A stretch of DNA of 64,000 nt, taken from Leptonema illini DSM 21528. Its GTDB lineage: Bacteria > Spirochaetota > Leptospiria > Leptospirales > Leptonemataceae. Below are positions 25,434-34,041 of this stretch, piece by piece (position 1 is the first letter of the stretch; each line of letters opens with the position of its first letter). The stretch covers positions 1,075,989 through 1,139,988 of the forward strand of contig NZ_JH597773.1 in assembly GCF_000243335.1 (NCBI RefSeq), given 5' to 3'. The translations under genes were made by a program, and so were the position numbers. The notes beneath the pieces are model-generated. The model ran no database searches. It saw only the letters and a list, made by a program, of their open reading frames with translations, and had not been told where the DNA came from.

Positions 25434-26417
25434 ATGAAAAGATTCACGATTCGTTCTCTGCTCTTCTACGCTCTTCTTGCGACTGGCCTTCTATCGACAG
25501 ATGTTCTCTTTGCCGCTCCGTTGCCCGAATTCGGGGGTGTGATCACCGATACGGCATCGATGCTTCCAGAAGCAGACCGAAGTCGCATTGCCACGAAGAT
25601 CCGCGAGCTGCGCGAGCGCAAAGGATCGCAGATCTTCGTCGTCACGATTCCCACGCTTGATGACGAGACGATTGAGGATTTCTCGCAGCGTCTCTTCGAG
25701 GCATGGCGTCCCGGCCGCAAAGAGGTCGACGACGGAGTGCTTTTCGTGATCGCAAAAAACGACCGCAAGATGCGCATCCATACGGGCTACGGCCTCGAAG
25801 GGGCCATCCCCGATGCCTTTGCAAAACAGATCCTCGCCGATACGGTACGCCCTCTTTTTAAAGAAGAGAGATACGCAGAAGGCATTGAGGCCGGCGTCGA
25901 TCGCCTGATCGGTGTGATCGACGGCGAAGAGCTGCCGCCTGCCGATGCCGGCGAAGAAGAGCCGGACGATTCGCTCATCGCTATCATCCTCTGGCTTATA
26001 CTGGGCGCTCTGAACCTGCCGGGGATTCTGAGCGGGTTCTTTTCCAGAGAAGAAGGCGGCCGGCTTGCCGGGAAATGGCTTCTCGGGTTAACCGCCATAC
26101 TGTGGCTACCGGCCGTTCCGGTGATGCTTCTTGGATGGCAGCTTCCCGATTTCTGGCTTACTCTTTACTTCGTCGTCTGCCTTTTGCTTCTTGCGGCAAA
26201 CGGGCTATTCTTCCTGGGATCTCTGATCTCACGCTTTGCGAAAGGCGGAGGATCAGGCTCATACAACAGCAGCTCTTCAAGCTCGTCCTACGACTCTTCA
26301 CCGAGCTCTGACTCCAGTTCTTCGTATGATTCCTATGAGTCTTCCTCAAGCTACGATTCGTCTTCAAGCTCTGACTCAAGCTCCTCTGACTCAGGCCATA
26401 TCCTTACCCAGAAGTAG
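25434..26417 (+). CDS. TPM-domain membrane protein with C-terminus replaced by IS insertion
   Basis: The 327-residue frame has a signal peptide (ending VLFAAPLPE), a TPM domain at about 30-160 (GVITDTASMLPEADRSRIAT, GSQIFVVTIPTLDDETIEDF, DRKMRIHTGYGLEGAIPDAF), three membrane helices at about 180-265, and a long Ser/Tyr/Asp-rich tail. TPM proteins such as YgcG are membrane-bound with an outward TPM domain, usually ending in Gly-rich repeats and Trp. Here the tail runs into the IS4 inverted repeat at 26396, adding GHILTQK and a stop. The original last codons, Gly-rich and ending SSDW-stop, lie beyond the IS at 29313-29358. The TPM domain is intact and the protein may still work. Confidence 0.85.
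   Translation: MKRFTIRSLLFYALLATGLLSTDVLFAAPLPEFGGVITDTASMLPEADRSRIATKIRELRERKGSQIFVVTIPTLDDETIEDFSQRLFEAWRPGRKEVDDGVLFVIAKNDRKMRIHTGYGLEGAIPDAFAKQILADTVRPLFKEERYAEGIEAGVDRLIGVIDGEELPPADAGEEEPDDSLIAIILWLILGALNLPGILSGFFSREEGGRLAGKWLLGLTAILWLPAVPVMLLGWQLPDFWLTLYFVVCLLLLAANGLFFLGSLISRFAKGGGSGSYNSSSSSSSYDSSPSSDSSSSYDSYESSSSYDSSSSSDSSSSDSGHILTQK
26389..26395. repeat. Target-site duplication of the IS4-family element (left copy)
   Basis: ACTCAGG lies immediately before the left inverted repeat (CCATATCCTTACCCAGAAG) and recurs at 29306-29312 directly after the right inverted repeat. The duplication marks insertion into the TPM gene. The flanks read in frame across one copy, restoring the expected Gly-rich TPM ending. 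Confidence 0.85.
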
Positions 26418-27418
26418 CCTCTGGGCGGAGGATTTTGTAGACGGCGGCCATATCGTAGAGGACGTGCATCCCCTGGAATATGGTGATCGGCCCCGGGAAT
26501 CCATCGCTCTTTCTTGCAAGGAAACCACCGAGCTTCGCAATTTGAATCATGACAGTATAGAGAGAAGGAACCGTGTTTGGGAGTTCGGATGTATTGTTGA
26601 TCCGACAGTGCAGGCTCTGCCATTCGTGTGGTTCAAAAACAATTTCTGCGGAGAGATCCGGAAGTTCTCTGCCTATGAATGTCAGGAAAAGGATCCTCCA
26701 TGCAATGATGCTATCGACTGTGATGCATGACATCAGTCGAGCTCCGGTCTTCATCTGTCGGTTTTCAATCTTGCATCCAGATTTGAGGACCTTGAAGAAA
26801 GTCTCAATGATCCAGCGATCGGTGTACCATTCCACCTTCTCAACGGCTTCTTCGAAAGTGAGAACCGGCATTGTGGTGAGCAGCATCCATGAAATCCCCT
26901 CTTCCTTTTGCGGTGGATTTTTTTTCGCATGTATATACTGCATAGAGATCGAAAGATGGATTCTCTTTCACAGGATATCGGTGAAAAGGCCGTCGCATTG
27001 TTATCTTTGAGAAGCGTATTTGCAGCGTTGCTTCTCTTGCTTTCTTACCCACCTTTCTTTGAACCTGAATATCATACTCACCGAATACATCTATGGACTC
27101 CATGAAATCCCACAAAAAGCCCGAATCCCCGGCCAATTTGCGGTCTTTTGCAGCTCGAACAAGCAAATCAGGCGGATTTTCTGTAGATAGTTTATGATGT
27201 TCAAGGAAGAGATCATACATATCTCCTTCGCGATCGCAGACGTTTACGAAGTGAACTTTATCATTCATCTCCTTCTGAATCTCACAGACCTTGCGGTAGC
27301 TGTTTATCCATTTCATGCTCTCTTTGTCTTCGAGAGGAGTATTTCTTCTTTCCTCACGTGTGAGTTCAGAAGACCATGTGTTGTCAGGTCTATTCCAGAT
27401 TTGTAGATCCAGTATTCC
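26404..27418 (-). pseudogene. IS4-family transposase, C-terminal part, frameshifted
   Basis: This part continues the transposase after the IS256 insertion (LDLQIWNRPDNTWSSEL onward). It includes the second catalytic region with NVCDREGDMYDLF and the YREK signature of Tn5-like IS4 transposases, YTDRWIIETFFKVLKSG. The reading frame changes at 26918-26925, a run of eight A on the coding strand. The upstream frame reads AVYTCEKK, and the family-like continuation NPPQKEEGISWMLL is in another frame. Skipping one base would restore the protein. The frame ends at 26404, just inside the left inverted repeat. Confidence 0.85.
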
Positions 27419-27426
27419 GAGCGGTG
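27419..27426. repeat. Target-site duplication of the IS256-family element (left copy)
   Basis: GAGCGGTG here is repeated at 28807-28814 on the other side of the element. Including the preceding C the match is nine bases, so the true duplication is 8 or 9 bp. Removing the element and one copy joins the two IS4 transposase parts exactly in frame. Confidence 0.85.
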
Positions 27427-28806
27427 GATTATGTCCCGAATTTAGTTAGAGTTTGAAAAGGCGGAACCCTGGCCCAAAATGGGCCGAACAACCACATTCC
27501 CTTACGGAGGGTTCCAAGTGAAGAAGAACGAACGGGCAGAAAACAGTCAAACACAAAGCCTGGCGGCCGATGAGTTTCGGGATTATATTCGAACCAGCCT
27601 CGATTCCCGTGTGCGCGAATTTGCACTCGGCTACGTAGGAGCTTTGATTCTCGAAGAAATCGAAACGTTATGCGGCAAGACAGGGGAGCATAAGAGAGGC
27701 CGTGGATTTGCTCATCGAGGCGGCAGCCAGCGAGGTTCCATTGTGCTCGATGGAGAAAGGGTGGCCATCCAGAAGCCCAGAGCTCGACGTAACGGCAAGG
27801 AGGTGAAGCTGGAGCGATATGAGATCCTTCAGGATCGCTCTGATCTTCGCGAGCATGTTGAGCGCCTGATGCTGGCGGGCATCAGCACCCGGAACTATGA
27901 AAAGACGCTGAGAAAGACAGAAGCCTCTCTCGGCCTTTCGCGGAGTGCGGTTTCGCGGGAGTTTGTGAAGTCCAGCCGTGAGTCGCTCAATCATTTGAAT
28001 TCACGCAGGTTTCCTGATCAGACATTCTGGTGTATTGTTCTTGATGGCATCGTATTCGGCGGCTCTGTCGTAATCGTTGCTCTCGGGGTCGATACGGCCG
28101 GAAACAAGCATTTTCTGGGCATTTCTGAGGGGTCTACAGAGAATGCTGATAGCGCACTCAGTGTCCTTCAATCAATCGAGAGCCGTGATATCCGCTTCAC
28201 AGATCGTGTGCTTGTCGTCATGGATGGATCAAAGGCTCTTGAAAAAGCGGCCAGAGAGTTCTTCGGAAAGAAGGCAGAGATCCAACTCTGCTACCTTCAT
28301 AAACAGAGAAATGTTCTTGCCAAGCTCCCACGGAAGTATCATGCAGAATTCTGCAAGAGATACAAGCAGGCATTCAGCGCTAACAGTTACGAAGATGTCG
28401 CAAGCGAGATGCGGTCCGTTCTATCATGGCTCGAATCCATCAGCTACAGTGCCTCTCAGAGTCTTCAGGAGGGTTTAGAGGCACTGTTAACGCTGCATCG
28501 CATCAATATGCCGCCGAAATTGAGAACATCCTTTTACACAACCAATCTGATCGATTCGGCATTCTCGAATCCCAGATCTCAGCTTAACCGGGTTAAACGG
28601 TCAAGGCCTCAGACAGACCAGGTGCTCCGATGGGTCGGCAGTCTCCTGCTATCACAGGAGGAACAATTCCGTAAGGTGCGGTCATACACTCATATCCATG
28701 AGTTCTTAAACAGCTTCCTGGATAAAAAGATTGACGAGCGGATCTCGGCATAGGATGCATTCAGTGGGTCCCGCCTCAAAGTCTAACTATCACTGGGACA
28801 TAGTCC
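27427..28806 (+). mobile_element. IS256-family insertion sequence nested in the IS4 element
   Basis: The element is about 1380 bp with imperfect inverted ends: left GATTATGTCCC and TAGTTAGAGTTTGA, right end (reversed) GGACTATGTCCC and TAGTTAGACTTTGA. The flanking duplication is GAGCGGTG. It carries a single full-length transposase gene on the plus strand, opposite to the IS4 transposase. The insertion is younger than the IS4 element, because it lies inside it. Confidence 0.88.
27518..28753 (+). CDS. IS256-family (Mutator-type) transposase
   Basis: GTG at 27518 has GGAGG seven bases upstream and gives 411 residues; a longer frame opens with ATG at 27479. Mutator/IS256 features are present: a Lys/Arg-rich DNA-binding half (SIVLDGERVAIQKPRARRNG), the first Asp in FWCIVLDGIVFGGS, the second in DRVLVVMDGSKALEKA, and an LCYLHKQRNVLAKLP C/D-2-H-type motif. 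The position of the catalytic Glu, usually TTNxIES, reads TTNLIDSAFSN, an Asp. This may be a subgroup trait or a loss of activity. The frame is otherwise intact. Confidence 0.92.
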   Translation: MKKNERAENSQTQSLAADEFRDYIRTSLDSRVREFALGYVGALILEEIETLCGKTGEHKRGRGFAHRGGSQRGSIVLDGERVAIQKPRARRNGKEVKLERYEILQDRSDLREHVERLMLAGISTRNYEKTLRKTEASLGLSRSAVSREFVKSSRESLNHLNSRRFPDQTFWCIVLDGIVFGGSVVIVALGVDTAGNKHFLGISEGSTENADSALSVLQSIESRDIRFTDRVLVVMDGSKALEKAAREFFGKKAEIQLCYLHKQRNVLAKLPRKYHAEFCKRYKQAFSANSYEDVASEMRSVLSWLESISYSASQSLQEGLEALLTLHRINMPPKLRTSFYTTNLIDSAFSNPRSQLNRVKRSRPQTDQVLRWVGSLLLSQEEQFRKVRSYTHIHEFLNSFLDKKIDERISA

Positions 28807-29244
28807 GAGCGGTGTGCCTTCGGGAGTAACGGCAAGAGTGGGATGAAGCATAAGTCCTCTTGTAAGGCGATTGCCGGCCGGTCCAATATCGTCGGTAGCG
28901 TCACGAGTGCTATAGTCGATCGTCGATGTATCCTGAATCGCAAGAACAAGCTCTCGACCCTCGATCCTTTGCTTCGTAGACTCTGTATGCGGACTTAAAA
29001 TATTCTGTGAGTTCACCTTGGCGTTGTCAAAGAACCGATACACTCCTTTCGCACCCGCCCAGCTTGCCGACGCCTTTGGAACAGATGCACCCGGCTTCTG
29101 CATGAAAGCCTCAGCGACAGCAATGAGTCTGGCGTTCAAACGCGCATCACCGATATTTGCACTGGCGAATTCCTGCGCCCCCCAATTGGCTACTTCGCTA
29201 TCCAGCTCCTGTGGTTCCTGAGCACTCTGCTGTCGTTTCTTCAT
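28807..29244 (-). pseudogene. IS4-family transposase, N-terminal part
   Basis: The part begins MKKRQQSAQEPQELDSEVAN and carries the Tn5-like N-terminal features GAQEFASANIGDARLNARL, ASASWAGAKGVYRFFDN and the first catalytic Asp in LVLAIQDTSTIDYSTR. The family sequence is broken after TPLG. Beyond it the frame enters the IS256 right end and stops at 28783 after seven foreign codons. Removing the IS256 and one target copy restores TPLGILDLQIWNRPDN in frame with the part at 26404-27418. Confidence 0.88.
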
Positions 29245-29305
29245 GCGACATATTGCGCGGGCTCAAAAACAGTACAAGGAGAAATACTTCTGGGTAAGGA
29301 TATGG

Positions 29306-29358
29306 ACTCAGGCGGTGGAGGGGACTCCGGAGGAGGAGGCGCAAGCTCGGACTGGTAG
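29306..29358 (+). pseudogene. Detached 3' end of the TPM gene
   Basis: After the second ACTCAGG copy the sequence encodes a Gly-rich ending (SGGGGDSGGGGASSDW-like) and TAG at 29356-29358. Gly-rich tails ending in Trp are typical of TPM proteins. It is in frame with the TPM gene if the IS is removed. It has no start of its own. Confidence 0.8.
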
Positions 29359-29453
29359 CGATCTTCCTGTCAAGATCTGTTTTCTTCTTGCCACATCAGT
29401 AAACGGATGGTACACGTTCACACTATCTAAAATGCCTTTCAGGAGCGACAGCC

Positions 29454-30560
29454 ATGACGACGATGAGACGACCGGCGCTTTACGCTGACAGAATAAAAAA
29501 GAAACTTATGTATCTGTGCTACGTCCTCGTCGCACTATCCTTGCTACTGCCCCTCTCCCTATCTGCAGAAACCGAGGCCGAGGTTCACGCCGCCTACAAA
29601 GCTTCGGCAGAGGCGGAGAAGCCTGCCGTTCTCGATCGCCTCGATGCGATCGTCAGCAACGCCTCCGTCGTTTTCCTGAAAGACGTTCTGGCGAACGGCG
29701 AAACATCCGCACTGCGTTCGCGAGCGGCGCAGCTGCTCGGCAAACTGAAGCAGGGACGCGTCGAGTTGCAGAACGCCTTTGACAACGACGACCGGTATGT
29801 GCGCACGGCGACGATGCAATCGCTTGCGATGATCGGCGATCCGATGAGTTATCCGTGGTTCGTGAAAGGCTTCGGCGACACGAAGAATCCCGACGTTCGA
29901 CTGGCCGCTCTGAAGGGTCTTTCGCTGACGGGCAAACCCAACGATGCGGCGAAGTTTCGCGAAGCTCTGAACTGGGGCATCGTCGATGCGACCGTTTATG
30001 CCATCCAAGGCTTTGGCACGATCGGCGCTCGCAACGAATGGAATAACATCCGACGCTACTGTGAAGATTCCAACCCTTCTCTCGTCGCCGCATGTCTTCG
30101 CTCGGCGGGACGACTGCGCAATCCGGAATCGGTCTCCATCCTCGAAGCTCGCATTCTTGATCAGAATCAGGAGATAGCGGCGGCCGCTATCGAAGCCATC
30201 GGCAACTTCGGAGGGCAGACGACGATTCAAACGCTCATTCGCGTCAAGAAGGCGAATCCGTCACATCCTCTTCTTTCGCGCATCAACGACGTGCTCAAAA
30301 AGAACAAAGCGGGCAAACAATACGCCGTGCTATCTACATCGTTGAACTTCAGACAGCAACCGAATGAGCAGGCCGCTTCACACGGCATACTTGGCGAAAA
30401 CGAGGTCGTGGAAGTACTGGAACGCGGCAAGCGCAAATACACGTATCTCTCTTCGACGGGTCAGGAATACGAAGACTTCTGGTATAAGGTGAAGGATTTC
30501 AAGGGACGCACCGGCTACGTCTACGGCGCCTTCGTTACGCTCGTCGATACGCAGAACTAA
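29454..30560 (+). CDS. Exported HEAT-repeat protein with C-terminal SH3 domain
   Basis: AGGAG lies eight bases before the ATG. The 368-residue protein has an N-terminal signal segment (LCYVLVALSLLLPLSLSAET), then HEAT/PBS-lyase-like repeats at about 60-285 (SALRSRAAQLLGKLKQGRVE, VRTATMQSLAMIGDPMSYPW, VRLAALKGLSLTGKPNDAAK, EIAAAAIEAIGNFGGQTTIQ), and a terminal SH3b domain at about 297-365 (STSLNFRQQPNEQAASHGIL, FKGRTGYVYGAFVTL). It is likely a periplasmic binding scaffold. Repeats of this kind usually mediate protein contacts. It is followed by a lipoprotein gene on the same strand, 65 bp away. Confidence 0.85.
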   Translation: MTTMRRPALYADRIKKKLMYLCYVLVALSLLLPLSLSAETEAEVHAAYKASAEAEKPAVLDRLDAIVSNASVVFLKDVLANGETSALRSRAAQLLGKLKQGRVELQNAFDNDDRYVRTATMQSLAMIGDPMSYPWFVKGFGDTKNPDVRLAALKGLSLTGKPNDAAKFREALNWGIVDATVYAIQGFGTIGARNEWNNIRRYCEDSNPSLVAACLRSAGRLRNPESVSILEARILDQNQEIAAAAIEAIGNFGGQTTIQTLIRVKKANPSHPLLSRINDVLKKNKAGKQYAVLSTSLNFRQQPNEQAASHGILGENEVVEVLERGKRKYTYLSSTGQEYEDFWYKVKDFKGRTGYVYGAFVTLVDTQN

Positions 30561-30625
30561 TAAACTCGGGCCGGCGCTTTGAATTCAGGGGCCGGCCTTC
30601 AAACACACAGATAAGGAGATCACCG

Positions 30626-31405
30626 ATGATAAACAAAACGACCGCAAAGCAAAGAACGCTGCTTGTTCTGCTTTCCGCTCTCATATTTGCCGCTCAGTGC
30701 GGCAAAAAAGAGGCCGATGCGCCGCAGGCCGATGCCGATCTGCGCTATGCGCGTTATGCGATCGCTCTCTATTCAAAAGCGGGCAGCACTGCAAAGGGCG
30801 ATTATGTAACGACGCTCACGAAAACCGAGAAGGTCGAGGTCGAAGATAAGGCTAACGTCGACGGTCCGAAGGGTCCCGTTGCTTATATCAAGGTTCGCGC
30901 CGCCGGGGATAAGGTCGGCTTCGCAGAAGAGCGTCACTTCGCCACCGAGGTTGCCGTCGTTCTCAGCGACTCGCCGAAGCTTCTACAGCGTCCCGTCGTC
31001 ACAGCCGGTAAAGGATTCAACGCCGATGCGCTCAAGCAGGGAACGATCGCCTTTATCGAAGGTCGCTCAGAAGAGGCCGAGACCTGGTTCGAGATAACGG
31101 GCACGGCGGCCGCCGGTCACTTTCGCGGCTGGATTCGCGCCAGCGAGGTTTCGCGGGATTTCACGACCGTAACCGATGCCGTTCTGCTTGAGAAGGCGAT
31201 AGCGCAGTTCCATAGCGATAAGCAGTCCGAGAAAGACGAAGGCCGTAAAGCCCTCGAAGAGCTGAGCACGAACAACAACGCCTCGATAGCGGGCCTGGCC
31301 GCGAAGGCTCTCGAAGCCCCGAAAGAAAGCGAAGAGAAAGAAGAGCGCGAAGAGCCTGCCGCTCCTGAAACTCCGTCCGCACCGGTTAAACCACCGGCCG
31401 GCTGA
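30626..31405 (+). CDS. Putative lipoprotein with SH3-like repeats and acidic Pro-rich tail
   Basis: AAGGAG sits just before ATG 30626. The N-terminus (LVLLSALIFAAQCGKKEA) has a usable though unusual lipobox, AAQC. The 259-residue protein has two beta-rich segments, at about 45-95 (AIALYSKAGSTAKGDYVTTL, then AYIKVRAAGDKVGFAEERHF) and 110-170 (EAETWFEITGTAAAGHFRGW), that resemble SH3b domains without a full match. A helical part follows, then an acidic Pro-rich end (EEKEEREEPAAPETPSAP). It may work with the HEAT/SH3 protein upstream. The family is not recognised. Confidence 0.7.
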   Translation: MINKTTAKQRTLLVLLSALIFAAQCGKKEADAPQADADLRYARYAIALYSKAGSTAKGDYVTTLTKTEKVEVEDKANVDGPKGPVAYIKVRAAGDKVGFAEERHFATEVAVVLSDSPKLLQRPVVTAGKGFNADALKQGTIAFIEGRSEEAETWFEITGTAAAGHFRGWIRASEVSRDFTTVTDAVLLEKAIAQFHSDKQSEKDEGRKALEELSTNNNASIAGLAAKALEAPKESEEKEEREEPAAPETPSAPVKPPAG

Positions 31406-31504
31406 TTGCCGATAGCGATTTCTTCACCGAACTGGACGCGCTCATAAGGGGCGCCTCCAGGTTCTCTCAGCGCCTCTCATCGCTCTGATCCACTGGCTAC
31501 CATC

Positions 31505-34036
31505 TCACATCTCAGAAGGATGCCCGAACAGATAACCCTGAAAACTATGGCAGCCGTTCTCGATCAGGAACTGCCACTGAGCGTCGGTCTCGACGCCTTC
31601 GGCAATGACGGTCACGCCAAGATTCTGTCCAAGGTTAACGATCGCCCGCGCTATGGCCGCATTCTTTTCATCAAAAAGCATATCTCGAACGAACGATTGA
31701 TCCACTTTCAGCTCGTCAAGAGGCAGCACCTTTAAATAGGCAAGCGACGAATAACCCGTTCCGAAATCGTCAAGCGAGAAACTGACTCCCTGCTTCTTCA
31801 AAGCCGTCATGGTTGCGATGGCCTCTTCCATATTCTCAAGCAGCAGACTTTCCGTAAGCTCAAGTCGCAGCAACGACGCATCGATTCCCGCCGCCTCGAC
31901 CAGCCGACTGACGATTTCCACAAAGTCCGGCTGGCGAAACTGTCGTGCACTGACGTTTACGGCGATACTCAGATGCGATCTTTCCGGATCGTTTGCCCAT
32001 TCACTTAACCGCGCGACCACCGTTTCGAGAACCCAGCTACCCAGCGAAACGATGAGGCCCGTCTCTTCGGCCAGCTCGATAAACTCTGACGGCGGTATGA
32101 TGCGACCATCGGGATGCTGCCAGCGAACGAGGGCTTCGACCCCCACAGATCGCCCGTTGCGATCCACCTGCGGCTGATAGTGCAGAATAAACTGCTTGTA
32201 ATGAAGGGCATCGCGCAACTCGTTCTCAAGGGTAACTCGCCGCTCAATCAGACTCTGCATCTCAGGATCAAAGAACCGTACGGTATTTCGTCCTGCCGAC
32301 TTTGCCTGGTACATCGCCACATCGGCCCGCTTTAGTAGCGTCTCGGCGGCCGTCTGCTGCGGAGTGAATAATGCTATGCCGATGCTTGGAGTGCAATGAT
32401 ACTCGCGATCATCAAGCAGATAAGGAGCTCCGATGGCGAGACGGATCTTACCGGCGATCTTCTCGGCTCTTCGCGCGGCGAGCGATTCGTTCTCGCCCAG
32501 GAATTCAAGGAGAACGACGAATTCATCGCCGCCGATGCGCGCTACCGTATCGCCGACGCGAATCGTGGTGGACAGACGCAGAGCGACCTGCTGCAAGAGA
32601 CTGTCGCCCGTATCATGGCCGCGCGTATCGTTTAGATTCTTAAAATGATCGAGATCGATAAAGAGCAGCGCTCCGTAACTGCTATGCCGCTGCGCCGTCG
32701 ACAGCGCCTGACTGAGTCGATCATAAAGAAGCCGTCGATTCGGAAGATCGGTCAGCGTATCATAATAGGCAAGATAGCGGATCTTCTCTTCGGCGGCCTT
32801 TCTTACCGTGATATCGGCAAAGTTAGCAATGAAGTGTGTGATTCGTTCGTGATCACGCACGGTCGTGATACTGAGCCACTCAGGGTAAGTGCTTCCGTCT
32901 TTGCGACGATTGACGATCTCGCCCTGCCAGTAGCCCTTTTCAAGGATATCCTTCCACATCGCTGCATAGAATTCGCTCGAATGTACGCCCGAGGCGAGCA
33001 CCTTCGGATTCTTTCCCAGAACCTCATCTTCAGTATAACCCGTGATTCGCGTAAAAGCTCTGTTCACCGAGATGATCGCCGCTTTTTCATCCGTTATGAG
33101 AAAGGCGTCCTGACTGGCCTCATACACGCTCGCCGACAGTCGGAGCTGCCGTTCCGCCTTCTTGCGTTCTTCGGCCGCCTCTGCCATCCGATCATAGTAG
33201 AAAACGGATAACCCGGCGATACCGAGCAAGACGGCAAAAACGACGATCGAATAGATCAACGCCTCAGAGCGCCACCCGGCCAGGATCACAGAACGATCAA
33301 GACAGACGACGAGAACGAGCGGATACGTTCGCGAGGCCCTGTATGATAGAATATAGTCTCGCTGCCCGAGTCTCGCGTTATCAATCGTGTCAAACTCACG
33401 GGCAAGAAGCCTCTCTCTCCAGACCTGTTTGCCATCGGGCAGCATCTTCTCATCGGTTGAGATCAGCAGCACTCCGTCATAACGCAAAAGCTGTACAACG
33501 CCCGTCTTATCGTCGACCCGGTGCACAAATTCATTGATAAAATAGTCGGGGTTTAGCGACGCCATCTGAAGCCGACCATTCGCCTCACGCACCGCCGGAA
33601 TAAAACGTCGGCCATCCCCTACCCTGTCGTTCCAATCGCGCCCATTTCGAGAAGATCCGATTCGAAGTATGTCGTCGCCCTGTTCTGGAAAGAAATCCTC
33701 TGTCGGCACGATGATGCCCGAATTCTCGGGATTCGAGCTCGACAGAATCCGCCCGTGCCGATCGAGCACGGATAACGAACGTATATACGGAGCCAGTCGC
33801 AGAGCGGCCGAAACGTCGATCTGCTCGCCGGGAACACGGGAAAGAGAGAGGTCGACGACATGCAGGCTCTGTGTCAGCTGATCTTCGAGCGAGCGGGCGT
33901 GTAGCTCGGCCATCTGCATCTGCGAGGCGATCACCTCTTCGCGAAGGCGCATCAAGAAGTACAGCGTTCCGGCAACGACGGTCAGAATAAAACCGCCCAG
34001 AACGGCAAAGAACAATCGACGCGATAGAAAAACCAT
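31505..34036 (-). CDS. PAS-GGDEF-EAL cyclic-di-GMP protein with periplasmic sensor
   Basis: The 843-residue protein has a helix at about 5-28, a periplasmic region of about 230 residues, a second helix near 263-285, a PAS domain at about 300-415 (AFLITDEKAAIISVNRAFTR), a GGDEF domain (RIGGDEFVVLLE near 500) and an EAL domain (EALVRWQHPDG near 635). The GGDEF motif is intact and has an RxxD inhibitory site (RVGD) five residues before it. EAL features DDFGTGYSSLAYLKVLPLDE and VIAEGVET are present, so both synthesis and breakdown of c-di-GMP are possible. The protein ends at GYLFGHPSEM, a few residues short of many EAL domains. It starts five bases after a solute-binding protein gene, a possible sensory partner. 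Confidence 0.93.
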   Translation of the reverse strand: MVFLSRRLFFAVLGGFILTVVAGTLYFLMRLREEVIASQMQMAELHARSLEDQLTQSLHVVDLSLSRVPGEQIDVSAALRLAPYIRSLSVLDRHGRILSSSNPENSGIIVPTEDFFPEQGDDILRIGSSRNGRDWNDRVGDGRRFIPAVREANGRLQMASLNPDYFINEFVHRVDDKTGVVQLLRYDGVLLISTDEKMLPDGKQVWRERLLAREFDTIDNARLGQRDYILSYRASRTYPLVLVVCLDRSVILAGWRSEALIYSIVVFAVLLGIAGLSVFYYDRMAEAAEERKKAERQLRLSASVYEASQDAFLITDEKAAIISVNRAFTRITGYTEDEVLGKNPKVLASGVHSSEFYAAMWKDILEKGYWQGEIVNRRKDGSTYPEWLSITTVRDHERITHFIANFADITVRKAAEEKIRYLAYYDTLTDLPNRRLLYDRLSQALSTAQRHSSYGALLFIDLDHFKNLNDTRGHDTGDSLLQQVALRLSTTIRVGDTVARIGGDEFVVLLEFLGENESLAARRAEKIAGKIRLAIGAPYLLDDREYHCTPSIGIALFTPQQTAAETLLKRADVAMYQAKSAGRNTVRFFDPEMQSLIERRVTLENELRDALHYKQFILHYQPQVDRNGRSVGVEALVRWQHPDGRIIPPSEFIELAEETGLIVSLGSWVLETVVARLSEWANDPERSHLSIAVNVSARQFRQPDFVEIVSRLVEAAGIDASLLRLELTESLLLENMEEAIATMTALKKQGVSFSLDDFGTGYSSLAYLKVLPLDELKVDQSFVRDMLFDEKNAAIARAIVNLGQNLGVTVIAEGVETDAQWQFLIENGCHSFQGYLFGHPSEM

Positions 34037-34041
34037 GAATG

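Larger units (their letters stand above)
26396..29305 (-). mobile_element. IS4-family insertion sequence, interrupted by an IS256-family element
   Basis: Ends are perfect inverted repeats of at least 20 bases: the left end begins CCATATCCTTACCCAGAAG and the right end finishes with its reverse complement. A 7-bp duplication ACTCAGG flanks the element. Without the nested IS256 (about 1.38 kb) its length is about 1.5 kb, normal for IS4 members. The transposase runs on the minus strand. It has two lesions, the IS256 insertion and a frame change at a run of eight A, so the copy is probably immobile. It sits in the 3' end of the TPM gene. Confidence 0.88.

Noticed and set aside
30570-30597. GC-rich inverted repeat after the HEAT/SH3 gene as terminator
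   Set aside because: GGCCGGC and GCCGGCC pair well, but no T run follows and the next gene begins 30 bp on; it could equally be chance in GC-rich DNA.
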